From Pyxicephalus adspersus (taxonomy: Eukaryota; Chordata; Amphibia; Anura; Pyxicephalidae): 64,000 bases of DNA. The DNA lies in the NCBI RefSeq assembly GCF_032062135.1, contig NC_092860.1:69291968-69355967 (forward strand), in the 5' to 3' direction. Below are positions 1-11,419 of this stretch, one piece after another. Positions within the stretch are counted from its first letter, which is position 1, and the number at the start of each line of letters is the position of its first letter. A model generated the notes under the pieces. It saw nothing but the letters and a program-made list of their open reading frames with translations. It was not told the origin of the DNA and ran no database searches. The translations under genes were made by a program, and so were the position numbers.

Positions 1-98
1 TTTTCACCAAAAACGTAATGGTTGGAGAAGTATTTAAAATAAAAATAAGAGGAAAGTGGAAGTTAAAATATAACTGGGCAGACAAAATTAGGCCCTAC

Positions 99-101
<3 letters not shown>

Positions 102-169
<68 letters not shown>
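102..169. repeat. (TA)n microsatellite
   Basis: A run of about 34 uninterrupted TA dinucleotides. It creates spurious Ile-Tyr reading frames on both strands, which are not genes. Confidence 0.97.
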
Positions 170-172
<3 letters not shown>

Positions 173-389
173 AGTTTGTAATAAATGGACATCTAGTGTA
201 ATGTCCTAGGAAAAAAAATTGACCTTGGTTTGACATCAGGGTTTTTAAAGACAAGCTATAATACACTTTACACACAGTGCCGTCTACTGGTGGCAAACAA
301 TAATGCACACACACAATTAACTAGCCTAAAAGTGACTGGGTAATAACGTGGATGGAAAAGCAAAATGGCAACATGACAAGAATATTTTA

Positions 390-660
390 AAAAGGTGTTT
401 ATAGATGGCCCGCCCGCACTCCCAACTAGAAATGATAACCTGTTGGACTTAGTCCTAAATAATGCAGAGAATATAAAGGTTCAAGTCAAATCTGGGTAGT
501 ATTTAGGGTTTCTTATTTTTTTTAAGGTTGTAAACAAAAAGAACATACTAGAGAGTAGAGAGAGCAGAGCCACATTTCAAAGAACAAAGAACAGAAATAG
601 AGGTGTTTTAAATCAACAGAATACTGCAAAACATATTTCCTTGGTTAAATATATATCTCA
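390..660 (+). mobile_element. CR1 LINE fragment (endonuclease end)
   Basis: Translation around 400-480 reads PTRNDNLLDLVLNNAE, the C-terminal part of a CR1-type LINE endonuclease. The same motif occurs in the better CR1 copy near 63820-63890. The rest is decayed, with no open frame. The preceding stretch (170-390) shows nothing recognisable. Confidence 0.6.
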
Positions 661-702
661 AGTCTCATGTTAAAAGAATATGATTAAGTAAAAGACATTT
701 AA

Positions 703-957
703 CCCCCCTAGCAATGTAATTACGGTATGTGCAAATTTCCATGCAAAAAGTGTTCCATGTTTTTGCATGGAAATTTATTTTACATTGTAGGCTATTATTC
801 CTAGGCATAACTCACCTATGTTTAATACATTTATTAATTTAACAATAAACTTTAAATAAAAAACTGTAAAAAAAAAAAAAAAATAATTAATCATATAATG
901 TAACTTTACAGTAGCATATATGTATTATAAAATAATATATATATATATTATAAAATA

Positions 958-988
<31 letters not shown>

Positions 989-1324
989 GAATATTTCTTT
1001 GTACTGGACTCAATACAGCAATTTTGTACTGAATCCAATACAAAAGTACTTAAATTTCCCAGCGATCTGCTCGCTCGCTCCGCCCGCACCAATGTCACCG
1101 GGAAACCCTCGGAGATAGTCGTTGCATTATGCGGCTGGAGATCGAGGAGGATGGACGTGTCCCCAGGACCCGCGGGGACCAGCAGGACGCCAGGGGACAC
1201 CGACAGAACATGGTAAGTGGGGGTTTTTTTTTAGTTTAAAGCAATGCCGAGTGTTACTCAGGGTTACTGCTTTTGGTACACTAAATCCACCCAGAGTCAC
1301 ACTCGGGATTACCGCTAGGGGGGG
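703..1324 (-). mobile_element. TTAA-flanked piggyBac-like MITE (copy A)
   Basis: The element is bounded by TTAA at 699-702 and 1325-1328. It has short inverted ends, CCCCCCTAGC at the left and the complement of GCTAGGGGGG at the right. A hairpin-forming pair (GAGTGTTACTC and GAGTCACACTC type) lies close to the right end and a TTTGCATGGAAATTT hairpin close to the left end. It contains a second TA-rich tract (about 930-985) and no transposase. The 59277-59817 element is a clear relative in the same orientation. TTAA targets are typical of piggyBac and also Kolobok transposons, so the superfamily is inferred. Confidence 0.75.
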
Positions 1325-1329
1325 TTAAA

Positions 1330-3480
1330 AAATACAGCTTCCAGTTCTGGGGCCCGATGTGTAAAGCAGCAGCTTCAGCTCCCCTGTGATCCTGCGTCCT
1401 CCTGACTCTCCTTTACAGTACAGTACCCCGGCAGATACAGCACACTACCGTTCCGCTTGCATGGACCGCTTCGTTTCCACTCCTCCATCTCCCCGGCCGA
1501 TCCAGCAGAAGACAACAGCTTGGAAGTGCACAGCTTCCAGGATAGCAGACGAGTCTCCGGAGCACATGGAGACAGGATCCAGCCCAGGTAGGGCAAATCC
1601 CCCTGCACATGAATGCGTCCCACTAAATTACAAAAAATTGGCACTTGGTGTCTCAACAACTCCAACCCTGCTTGATGCTGATTAAGGAAACGCTGACCCC
1701 CACACCTGCAACCAATTACAGATATAGTGGCAAAACATGGGGAAGAACTGCATGAAATGCAGGACGTGTAAGTGATCTGGAGGATAATTTATTAACAGCT
1801 CACACCCAACAGCAACAGATGGGAAGCAGTACAATTTATTATCTGAAAAAGTAATTGATATGGAAAATCGCTGACACCAAAATAATATCAGAATCATTGG
1901 GCTACCGGAATCATATAAAGCCACTAATTTGCATAAATTCAGCATACATATGCTACCGAAAACTTTGGAACACCTATGAATGTGAAGAGGGCTCACAGAA
2001 TGGGACCACTCCAACGTAACAAATTATCACAATTGACTATAATCGCCCAGTACTTGGATTTCACTGACAAAATGCAGCGTCTCAAGGCCTATCGGTCTCA
2101 AGCCCACTTTTGAGGGTGATAGTAAAGCGCTGCTATTCTCAGATTATTTGACTGAAACCACCAAACAGCGCCGAGTGTTTTCACCAATCTGTAAACAGCT
2201 CGTTTCCAAAGGCGTTAAATTTCGCACTTATGTATCCAGCAGCACTGAAAAACAGAGATTTGGGAGGGTCTTCCCTCTGGCCGGTCAGCTTAAACATCTC
2301 CCTTTTCACCTAAATCATAATAGGTTGACGCTTCTTCACATTCATGTGTATTACTATGCCACGTGCCTGCAAGTAACTGCTGGGTTCATATTCATAGTGA
2401 TTAAGGACACTAAGTTAATTTTGTACAGCTAATTTTGAAAGAAGACAAAATTTTCAAAAAAGGTACGCTGATAGTGTGGTGTGAAAATAAAAATTTGCAT
2501 AAATGTCAGGTACACTCTACTTCAGCTACTCCCATATGTACAACTTTTACGCAGGTGCCCCAATACAAAAAATGTTCCTTCTGGTGAAAAACCTGGTGTA
2601 ACTTCATTAGCCCATGTACTGGATGACCAAAGAAAATTGATGTCATTCCCTATATTCAAAGTCAAATATGCTCTTCCCTCTCATGATTTTCTATACTATC
2701 TACAAATGAAGCACACATCGGTCTGTCTGAAGCTACTCCTAGTGTAACGTTACCACCATCATTAGTAAATTTATTGGGCACTCAATTTCAGATTTATATC
2801 CTTTATTGAAGTGTAATGCTGCTGAGGGAGATTCACAGCTAGCTTTTGTATGTCGTTGGGTTACCTTTCTGAACTTACCGTACCCAAACAACTTAGATTT
2901 ACTGGAGACTAGCTGGGGCCTTGTTAGGAAGCTAACAGGCAGCGAAATATAGAGAGAACTGCAATATAGAATCATACACAGGGCTTGCTATACCTTTGAT
3001 ATGAAGACTAAATCCCTCTTCTATCCCCGGCATTTGACAGCTTGACTAAACATTTTTCCCTTCATATGGCCACATTAGAACATGTGTTGTGGGAATGCCC
3101 CAAAATATATGCATTTTGGAGGTCTATTTTTATGTTTACTGAAAGTATGACAAGTCATACTTAGCCCATGTCTCCACTTACTGCTCTTTTTCATCGCCAG
3201 CTTCCACTTTCATTGTCTAAACTGGAGCAGCTTTGTATTAGAGCAGCAAAGGATGTATTTTGAAAAATTGGCTAGAACCACGTCCTCCCACACTTTCTCA
3301 GATTTTAAACTATTTTCAAACATTTATGGTTAAAGATAAGACAGATGCCATCCAACATCTTGATACTCAACACCTGGATGCCATACTTACGATATACTTT
3401 GTCTCTGGAACAATTGAATGGAATAATTGAACTTTTCAGTCATACTGTATGGTATGACACTGGAGCCCAAGGTGCATCCA
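1330..3480 (+). mobile_element. L1/Tx1-like LINE remnant
   Basis: Around 1865-1990 the translation contains NNIRIIGLPE, the hallmark of the L1-type ORF1 RNA-recognition domain. At 2148-2260 a reading frame resembles the ORF1 C-terminal domain (RRVFSPICKQLVSKGVKFR). At 2760-3130 the frame carries ELQYRIIHRACY followed by LEHVLWECPKIYAFW, the end of an L1-type ORF2. Most of ORF2 is deleted and there are many stops and frameshifts, so it is a dead, internally deleted copy. Confidence 0.7.
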
Positions 3481-3639
3481 ATAACTAGGTGAGTGTATTA
3501 GGGTTTTACTACCATTCTTATCAGGTCATATTGTCATCCATCTAATATTAATAAAAGAATTGTTGAGCTGCATTAAGTTCCCCTACTTAATTTATGTTTC
3601 CTATTCCCCCCTTCATTCCCTGATTTTGATAGGTAATAA

Positions 3640-4035
3640 GAATAAGATAGGAAAGGAATAATAAGAAAGATAAGAAAGGAATTCTTCAATGTAAGGTCTG
3701 TGAAAATGTGGAATCAGCTCCCTCAGGAAGTAGTTTCAGCAACTACTATAGATTGCTTTAAGAAAAAGCTGGATGCTTTTGTGGAAGCACAGAATATAAC
3801 TAGGTATTAATGCTTTAAAGTAAAGATAACAGAGACAGTTGATACAGGGAACATCCGATTGGTTCATGGAATCAGGAAGGATTTTTTTCTTTCCCTGTTG
3901 AAGCCAAATTGTAGCAGGGTTTCTTTGCCTTCCTCTGGACCAACTATGTCCATAGGGTTTTATATCTGGGATAAGTTCATTTCCCTGGTGGTTAAACTTG
4001 ATGGACTATTTTTTCAACCTAACCTACTATGTATA
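3640..4035 (+). mobile_element. CR1 LINE 3' end
   Basis: The stretch includes a pattern typical of CR1 3' tails: a line reading as LWNQLPQEVVSAT-like protein near 3710-3760, and the terminal ggttaaacttgatggac followed by ttttttcaacctaac near 3990-4030. No coding capacity remains. Confidence 0.65.
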
Positions 4036-4440
4036 CACTTCCTCATGCCCGGAACCCACTGCTGCTTGAAATACTGCTAGGTCTGAAAAAGCCTAGCAGC
4101 TACTGCCTGTTACCAATATCAGGTTCCTAGCAGTTGCCAGTAGTCACTCGGGAACAGTAAATGCCAGTGTATTACTGCTAATGTAAACTAAGCCGAACTT
4201 GTTACACTACATTCATTACATTATAACACTACGGCATGGGATTACACTCTTAACAAAATATAAAACACTAGGAGGTTGAGACACGGCAATGAACAGTTGG
4301 GGCATAATACAAAAGATGGAAAAATTGGTTATACTAACAGGGCAGGCATTGAAAATTTGGAACAAAGTATAGTGGGTAGGTAGTACACTGACACAATAAT
4401 AGGGGTTACTGCATACCTATGGAATAAACTACTAGGAACA
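4036..4440. repeat. Interspersed repeat family Y
   Basis: Shares long stretches with 45100-45560 and its duplicate, with 19440-19540 and 36840-36960 and, in reverse, with 32900-33330. Examples are the ctgcttgaaatactgctag region and the gacacggcaatgaacagttgg region. Copy number inside this window shows it is dispersed, but I cannot assign a class. Confidence 0.55.
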
Positions 4441-4535
4441 CTAAATTTGCTGTGTCTTGCCCTGCCAACTTTGGACCACCCGGCTGAAAAAAATAATTTC
4501 TAGGGAGAACACTGTGTTGGCAGGTCTATCATTTG
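4441..4535 (-). mobile_element. Short DNA-transposon remnant (CAGTGTTCTCCC terminus)
   Basis: The right edge reads ctagggagaacactgtg. Its complement CAGTGTTCTCCCTAG is the same terminus seen at about 22030 and at 41823/49806, where a full short element is bounded by a 5-bp duplication. The left part contains ggaccacccggctgaaaaaa, also shared with those copies. Confidence 0.5.
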
Positions 4536-4799
4536 TAAGACAAACGTGCTTTTGACAACCTGTTTGAGCACATCCTATTAAGGTTTTATATGGGTAGACT
4601 GGAAATCTATTTCGTGAGACTTGTTGCATGCAGGTGCATGTTGGAACAGTATAGATTTATGCAACCTGGCATATTATGGTATTTTCTTTTATAGCCTTCT
4701 ACAAAACAGAGGAGTTACTGTAGAAGTATGTTTTGCATACAGTGGTATATTTGTAGGTAAAGGAAATGGCTAATATTGGCCATTTCTAATCTGACATAA

Positions 4800-4920
4800 A
4801 GCAAATGTGGTACCTATCTTTAAAAAGGGAACAAAGTCATTACCAAGTAGATACAGACCTGAAAGTTTCACTATGGTTGGAAACAAACATACTAGGGAAT
4901 TTGATATAGAAGCACATTAA
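4800..4920 (+). mobile_element. CR1 LINE reverse-transcriptase fragment, part 1
   Basis: Translates as VPIFKKGTKSLPSRYRP, a CR1 reverse-transcriptase block. It is separated from part 2 (5236-5375) by a TTAA-flanked insertion. Confidence 0.65.
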
Positions 4921-5216
4921 CCTCCTGGGCGGTAACCCCGAGTGTGACTCGGGTAGAAAAAAAAACATGCTAAAAGCGGTAACCGAGTCACACTCAGGGT
5001 AGGTAAACCTATGGGATAAAATAGTAAATCGAGTCTTACCTGATCCGCATCCCGCGTCGTCTTTCGCATCTTCTATCTTCCTATGCGTCTTCTTACTTGC
5101 TCCTCCGGCATCTTCTGCATCCGATGAGTCACCTGGAAGTTCCCGGTGACGTCGGTGCATACGTTGCTGGCGGGGTGGGAACTTCAAAATCAATTTGTAT
5201 TGCATTCAATACAGCC
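4921..5216 (+). mobile_element. TTAA element (copy B), right end truncated
   Basis: Begins immediately after TTAA with CCTCCTGGGCGGTAACCCC. A subterminal hairpin follows: CCCGAGTGTGACTCGGG and, about 50 bases on, its complement-like partner CCGAGTCACACTCAGGG. The right terminus is not preserved; the end given is approximate, where similarity to other copies fades. It sits inside a CR1 reverse-transcriptase segment. Confidence 0.65.
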
Positions 5217-5235
5217 GAAAAGGTCATTGCCGTAA

Positions 5236-5375
5236 ATTGACATGAATGTCAAAAACTGCTCATTGCTCAAGGAACCTCTAGTAAACAACAGGTTGGTAAT
5301 GAAATACAGTGGGGTTCAGTGTTGGGAGCCTTACATTTTAACATTTTTATAAATTATAAAGAGTTTGGGAATAAC
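5236..5375 (+). mobile_element. CR1 LINE reverse-transcriptase fragment, part 2
   Basis: Encodes QWGSVLGALHFNIFIN-like sequence, the conserved CR1 GSVLGPLLFNIFINDL block, a little decayed. It continues the LINE interrupted by the preceding TTAA element. Confidence 0.6.
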
Positions 5376-5811
5376 TCCCCTGGCGGTATTCCCGAGTGTG
5401 GCTCGGGGTTAATTTTATGTACCAAAAGCGGAAACCCCGAGCCACACTCAGGGTAGCATTGTAAAGATCCTACCTGCTCCCCATGATCCAGCGGCGTCCT
5501 CCAGCGATGCCGGCCAGGTTCTGTGTCCCCTGGCATCGCATCCCCGGTGTGATCGATGGGATGCGTGAAGCGTCGGTACGCTGGGGAGGCGTGGCCTGGC
5601 AGGAAATTTAAAAGCAGATTACATTGTAATCTGCTTTTAACACATTGATCACAGTAATAAAGTGATAAAAAACAAATCCAAATAATAAATAATTATTACT
5701 AATTTAACAACAATATTGCACCCTTGTTTGGACAGATTCCAGTGTTTTAAATTTGATTAATGTAACAAATCTATTGTTATATTAATTTAACATTTTTTAT
5801 AATTATTCAAA
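5376..5811 (+). mobile_element. TTAA element (copy C)
   Basis: Starts CTCCCCTGGCGGTATTCCCG and has the family's subterminal hairpin (CCCGAGTGTGGCTCGGGG and CCCCGAGCCACACTCAGGG). The interior (ccggcc, aatctgcttttaa, taataaagtgata) matches copy D at 31847-32379. The flanking target is ATAA rather than TTAA on the left and the right end is eroded. Confidence 0.6.
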
Positions 5812-7775
5812 GTTCTCCCCAGAGGTTTTTAGCCGGTTGCTCCGCCCGGCTGATTTGAATACCCCGCCCAGCTCTCGGCAGCTCTCATCCTCAGATGCAC
5901 GGATCTCAGTGAGAGTGCTCTGTGTCATCCGTTCAGAGAATTGCTGCCGATGAGAGGTGAGCACACAGCTCAGCCTTCATGTGAAGGAGACACAGGCAGC
6001 CCCGCCCCCATCTCATAGCACGAGCTCTGCCTGTGAAATGTATCCACCTCTAGCTCTGCGTGTCATTCTGCATCCTCATAGCTCTCTGTGTACAAACCTC
6101 CGTATCTCCTAATATGTATGTCACAATGACTTGTAATTTTCAGGGTATACAGGGGACCCTCATAGATACTAGTTACTACAATTTCAGGCCCCCAGATTTA
6201 AAGAATTTCAAGATATGGGGGTCACAAATGTAAAACGTTATGAAAATTAAACTTTGGGGTTGCTGTTTCAGAGAAAAGTACAACTAGGAGTCCTAAATTG
6301 AAAGTGCAAATTGGGGACCCCGGGGGCCACTAACATAGCAAGGAGCATTGGGGTGGGGCCCCTAAATATATACCTACCTGTCACAAATCTATACATATGA
6401 GACTACTGTCTGCTTCTCTTCTTTGTACACCAATTTCTCTGAGGTGGGAGGTACAAAACTGAAAATATAGGTGCAAGTGGCGGGCACATTCTCACCTTAC
6501 AATCTCATTACTACGGCATCATTAGAACATAAAACACTCTGCCCATTAAAATGGGCTTCCCTGCCCTGTTATACATTCCTGTCCACTTATCTAACATTCT
6601 GAACTTCAATCGGGGAATGGGGAGGTGTAAGAAACCAAAAATATAGGTACAAGTGGGGAACATCTGTGAATAACATCCCCTAAAACTTCATCACTATGGC
6701 ATTATTAGAAAATGAACTCTGCCCACTAAATTTTATTGAGGTTGAGGTACAGGAAGGGTACAGTCATGTGTAACAAGGAAGTGCATTTTGATGGACATTT
6801 TTTTTTTAAATTATGTAATGATGCCATGGTGATGAAAGGTGATCGTCACACGTGTCTCCCACTTCCACCTATATTTTTGTTTCCCTGCACCTCTTAATTC
6901 TGGAGAAATTGGAGTCTGACGTACGATGCAGACAGATATGTTTAACAGAGAAGGCAGCACATTTTGCTGGGTAGAGATTTATGTTCTCATAATGCCATAC
7001 TAATTACATTTTATAAGGGTTTAGCCACAAGTGTCCCCCACTTGCACCTACAGTTTCAGTTTCCTATCCCTCAAGTTAATACAACCAATGGTTTAGGAGA
7101 TCTGAAGGTTTGAACACAGCGAGTTGTTAGGCTGCAGAATATGACAAGCAGCTTTTACACTCACATAGCGATCACACTGCGCTGCCGATGACATTACACA
7201 CTGCGGATAAATGTCACAGACAGTGTTTTTATATAGAATATGGGCAGTGATGAGGGGGGTCACTGTCTGTCTTGTCTCCATCTGATATCACATGCATGAT
7301 GCTATTAAAGCATCACAACAATTCTAACATTATATTAAAGAGTGACTTTCTCTGGTATGTATGGAAAAATGTGCGTTTTTTGTTTTTACACGTTTGTGGA
7401 GAGGACCTCTCCCCCTTCATTCTTTACTGCCATTTCGGTAAAGACCGAAGGAGAAATCCGCAGCCTCCTGGAATATTTGTGTCACATATCCCAAGAGGTT
7501 CTGCACTGCTCCTTGTGTGCATGCACCTTCAGAGGCTTTCGTATAATGTAAAAAAAAGTGTTCAATCTAATGCGCAGTGCAAGGCCGCACTTGGATGTAC
7601 AAGTGAGCATCACAGAGAAGGTGGAAGCTGAGCCAGCATGGGCCTGCTGAGCTAATTTTGTAAAAGAATCAAGTAAAAAAAAAATGTTTTCACAAAAGTT
7701 CACTTTAACTAATTATAGACACAGGAGAACATCTGAAGTTAGGCTGAATTCACACCGGCAGTAAGGTTACAAAAA
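5812..7775. mobile_element. Large repeat family X, copy 1
   Basis: About 2 kb of non-coding sequence shared with 9476-11050, parts of 18890-19560, 33330-35370 and 38110-39093. Shared landmarks are cctccgtatctcct, cagggtatacaggggaccc, gggggccactaacatagcaa and catatcccaagaggttctgc. Inside are several degenerate copies of a unit of roughly 150-250 bases (ccaatttctctgaggtgggagg, aaaatataggtgcaagtggg, cattagaacataaaacact). No transposase frame is visible. It is probably a non-autonomous DNA transposon with internal tandem expansion, but the class is not established. Confidence 0.55.
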
Positions 7776-7779
7776 CACA

Positions 7780-8935
7780 AACGTCCCAGCATTGCAAAAT
7801 GGAGATTACAGGATAAACTTGAGAGGAGTCCCCTGGTAACTAAGCAGACAGTTATTGGGATAGATATGGAAAGATGGATTAAAGTAGTTAGAGGAAGTGG
7901 TAGGAGCTACAAAAAAGGAAAGCCAACCCTGTGTTCGAGTACCCTAATAAATTTGCAAAGTTATGTGAAGATGTGCATGTGGAAAACTCAGGAGGTGGCA
8001 GCCTTAGATGTTACAGCTTTCCCAAACAGTGATGAGAGCAGCCCATCTAGTAGGGGTGGGAAAGGCAATGCAGAAAGGCTTAGACAATTGTTTGTAATAT
8101 GGCATTATATATTCAGGTGGACTGATAGTTTTTTGGCTTCAACCAAATGGTTTGCTGTCTCCCTGGTGCCAGAGTCCGGAATTTGGTGGACCAAGTGTAC
8201 AAATTCCTGGAAGGGTCTGGCCATGACCCAGCTGTCTCGCTTCATGTTAGATCCAATGACAGGATAACATGGAGGATGGATGATCCTTAGATATCAGTTT
8301 AAAGAACTAGGTTTCAAGTTAAAAAGAAGGACATCTAAGATTATTTTTTGTGGAAAATTGCCTGTGCCATGCACAACACAGGAAAGGCAGTGGGAGTTTA
8401 GAAAGCTAAAAGCATGGCTTAAGTCCTGGTGTAAAAGGGAAGGATTTGGATTCCTAGAGCAATGGGATAACTTTTCATTGGGGTACAACCTATGGGCCTG
8501 GGATGATTTGCACCTAAATGGAAGCAGGGTCTGCTGTGCTAGGGGAAAAATGTACGGAATGGTGGAGGAATACTTAAACTAGGACAGAGGGGGTGTGGGA
8601 CAGTCAAGGTGGCAAAAGGTTAGATAGGGGTAGAGTCACCAGTGGAGGGTGGAATGGGGATAGCTGGGGGAAGAATTATGGATAAATATAAGGATTTTCC
8701 CATATTACACACAAACATTGAAGTGTGCAGTACTTTATGTACTGAAATACAAAAGGATTTGGCAAACTGCTGGTAAATGCAGCAACGGTTTATAGACTCA
8801 CCAATGCTAGAAGTCTGGCAATTAAACAAGGAAGTTGGAAGCCTTAATGAATGAAGCGCATTATGACTTAAGTTGGTATTGTTGGTTTTGTCCTTCACAT
8901 GACTGGGCTTTAGCATTATCAAGACAGTAAATCTA
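7780..8935 (+). mobile_element. CR1 LINE, ORF1 esterase region (decayed)
   Basis: Two frames, 7866-8267 and 8280-8582, read as a damaged CR1 ORF1. Recognisable blocks include TTQERQWEFRKLKAWLKSWC and EGFGFLEQWDNFSLGYNL, matching the better copy at 61264-61908. The SGNH motifs are partly lost: the GDS block reads as IWHYI and the DGLHLN block as DDLHLN. The 3' part (8800-8935) runs into the endonuclease region and is broken by a MITE at 8938. Confidence 0.8.
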
Positions 8936-8937
8936 AA

Positions 8938-9356
8938 GCTACGTACACACTTCCAATTATTATCGTTGGAAAACGAACGACGAACGATCCTGCACGATAT
9001 CTACGAACGATCGTATAGCACCGATCCTGCACATAGAGATAACGACACGATCGTTCGTAGATATTGTACACACAATAGATACGATCATTTGAGCGATAGA
9101 GGAACTATGTGCACGACAGGAAAGTGAACGAACGTTCGTTCATAACGCATGCTCAGGGCATGGCGATCAACGAACGACGTACACACGAACGATGTCAACG
9201 ATCGTCGTCCAATCCGATCCGCCGGTCCGGTCGTTCGTTTCCAACGTCTTTCCTCGTTCGTCGGCGTCGTTGGTTACTTTTTTACAAACGATTTTTTGCC
9301 CAATCGATCGTTCTTCGTTCGTTTTGAACGATAAAAATTGGAAGTGTGTACGCACC
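8938..9356. mobile_element. Harbinger-like MITE rich in ACGATCGT motifs
   Basis: Ends are AGCTACGTACACACTTCCAAT and the complement of ATTGGAAGTGTGTACGCACCT, flanked on both sides by TAA. A 3-bp TAA/TWA duplication fits PIF/Harbinger. The interior is packed with overlapping aacgaacg, acgatcgt and cgttcgtt motifs, which are largely self-complementary. It lies inside a CR1, whose endonuclease resumes at about 9358 (GGGVCL). Confidence 0.65.
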
Positions 9357-9475
9357 TTAAAAGGTGGTGGTGTCTGTCTGGGAGATGATCTGAAAGTGAA
9401 ATTGCTGATGGAGCATGTGATTATGTTGAGACAAAAAAAATGGGGGAAAAAAACCCAAATTTTTTCATCATATAA
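9357..9475 (+). mobile_element. CR1 LINE endonuclease fragment after MITE
   Basis: Translates as KGGGVCLGDDLKVK, matching RKGGGVCLYVRSD of the copy at about 63540. It is the continuation of the LINE at 7780-8935. Confidence 0.6.
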
Positions 9476-11050
9476 AAGGGGCAAAGTCACCACTTATATA
9501 ATGTTAAAATGTGATAATGCTTTAAGAGCCCCATGCATGTGACATCCAGCTGGGGCAGGACAAAAAAAAAAATCATTGACATTTATTCACCCAAGTGTGC
9601 ATGTACGATGACATCATCAGCAGCCAAGTGTGATAGCTGTGTGTGTTAAAGCTGCTTGTCATATTCTTCAGCCTAACGGCTCACTGTGATCAAACCTCCA
9701 TATCTCCTAAACTGTTGGTTGTAACAACTTGAAAGTTTCAGGGTACACAGGGGACCCTCATAGCTACTGGTAACCAAAACCTTTGAAGAATTTCAAGATA
9801 TGAGGGTAACAAGTTTAAAAACTTGTGAACATTGAACATTGTGGTTGCTGTTTCAAAGCCAAGTGCATCTAGGAGCCCAAAATTGAAAATGCTAATTTAG
9901 GGACCTTTGGGGCCACTAACATAGCAAAAAGATTTGGGTTGGGGCCCCTAAATTTTGTATCTACCTTCACAAAACTATAACTGTTATATTATGCTACCCT
10001 TTCTGCTTCTGTTCTTTGAACCCCAATACATCTGGAATGGGGTGTAGGAAACTGAAAATGTAAATGCAAGTGGGGGACACATGTATACCCCCCTAAAATT
10101 TAATTAGCATGGCAACATTAGAACATAAAACACATCTCCCCACCATAACACCCTGCCTGTCCTGTTACACTTAACTGTCAACTTCCCTACCTTGAATCCT
10201 AATTTCTCTAGAAAGCAGCAGTGAAATAAAAATATAGGTGCAAGTTGGGGACACTTGTGGGTAAAACCCCCAAACTTTCAACCCCATGGCATTACTACAA
10301 CATAAATTCTACCCATTAAAACGCACCTCCCTGTTACACATGACTGTACCCTACCAGTAACTAAACACCAATTTAATTTTGATGGGCAGACTTTTTTGTT
10401 CCAATGATGCCAAAGTGATGAAATTTTGTGGGGTGTAATCCACAGACATTCCCTACACATTTTCAGTTGCACATTCCAGCGAAATTTGGGTTTAGATGTT
10501 AGAATCGGGTAGTAATTTGGAACTGTGTTTTTTGATGGTGGAGTTTTTCTCACGTTCAGATGATGCCATAGTAATGAAATTTTAGTGGGGTGGGGGGGGG
10601 GGGGGGGTGGTGTGTGTGTTCAAAACCACATTTTTGGTTTTGAACACACCACCAACTTCAGGGGAATTGTGTGGGGGACTTAAATTACGGCTACTACTAA
10701 CTTTGAGAGACCTTTGTGCACCCTGACAATTTTAGGTCAGGACCAATGGTTTAGGAGAAGGTTTCCACACAGTAAGTTGTAAGGCTTGAGAATATGACAT
10801 ACAGCATTCACACACACTGCTATTATACTGTGCTACCGTTGATGTCATTACACAAGCCCATTTGGGGCAAATACATTTTACACACAGCTCAAACTAGAAA
10901 ATGGGAGTGGGACTGCTTGTTTCCCGATCTCATTCTAGCTGTGCTGTTTTCCCCCTTCCACCTCTTAGCAGCAATTGGATTAGAGCTGGGCAGGGAAGGC
11001 ACTGCAGCTGGCACTCCACCCACTAGAAAGGGGCTGGGGCTATGCATGAT
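9476..11050. mobile_element. Large repeat family X, copy 2
   Basis: Same landmarks in the same order as 5812-7775: aacctccatatctcct, ggacccttt-type block, gggccactaacatagcaa, and repeated units around aaaatgtaaatgcaagtggggg. A 16-base G run followed by a hairpin lies at 10592-10653. No coding capacity. Confidence 0.55.
10592..10653. repeat. Poly-G run and adjoining hairpin
   Basis: Sixteen G (10592-10607), then an inverted repeat: GGTGGTGTGTG...TTCAAAACCA on the left and TGGTTTTGAACACACCACC on the right, with a loop of about 7 bases. It may fold as a G-quadruplex plus hairpin; this is inferred from sequence only. Confidence 0.6.
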
Positions 11051-11419
11051 ATACATTTAAATATTGGAGTCTGATATAGGGCCCCCCAGTGCAAAACAAG
11101 TGATAAATAATCAACTACTAAAACCTATATGGCTAATGTTTAAAGAAACCATACAGAATAAGAAAAGGGAATTCCATAAATACAACAATGAAAGATCACT
11201 TTATCATCTGAAAATTATACAATATATAACAAAAAATTTAAAAAGGAAATCAATGTGCAAAAAAGTGGACCCAATATCATCCATACCATTCTTTGTTTTT
11301 TTCACTTGAATAATTACCCACTTTCTAGACATTAGGTTTCATGACATCTACTCATACCATACTCATACAGTGTAGATACAATATTTGTTTTAAAACTGTG
11401 TAAGACATTCATATCTTAC
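11051..11419. other. Intron 9 sequence, nothing recognised
   Basis: AT-rich stretch just downstream of CACTIN exon 9. A short open frame at 11064-11309 has no domain signal. The GTAAGA donor of intron 9 is at 11414-11419. Confidence 0.4.

Noticed and set aside
18..314. Frames with long Ile-Tyr runs on both strands
   Set aside because: Translations of the (TA)n microsatellite.
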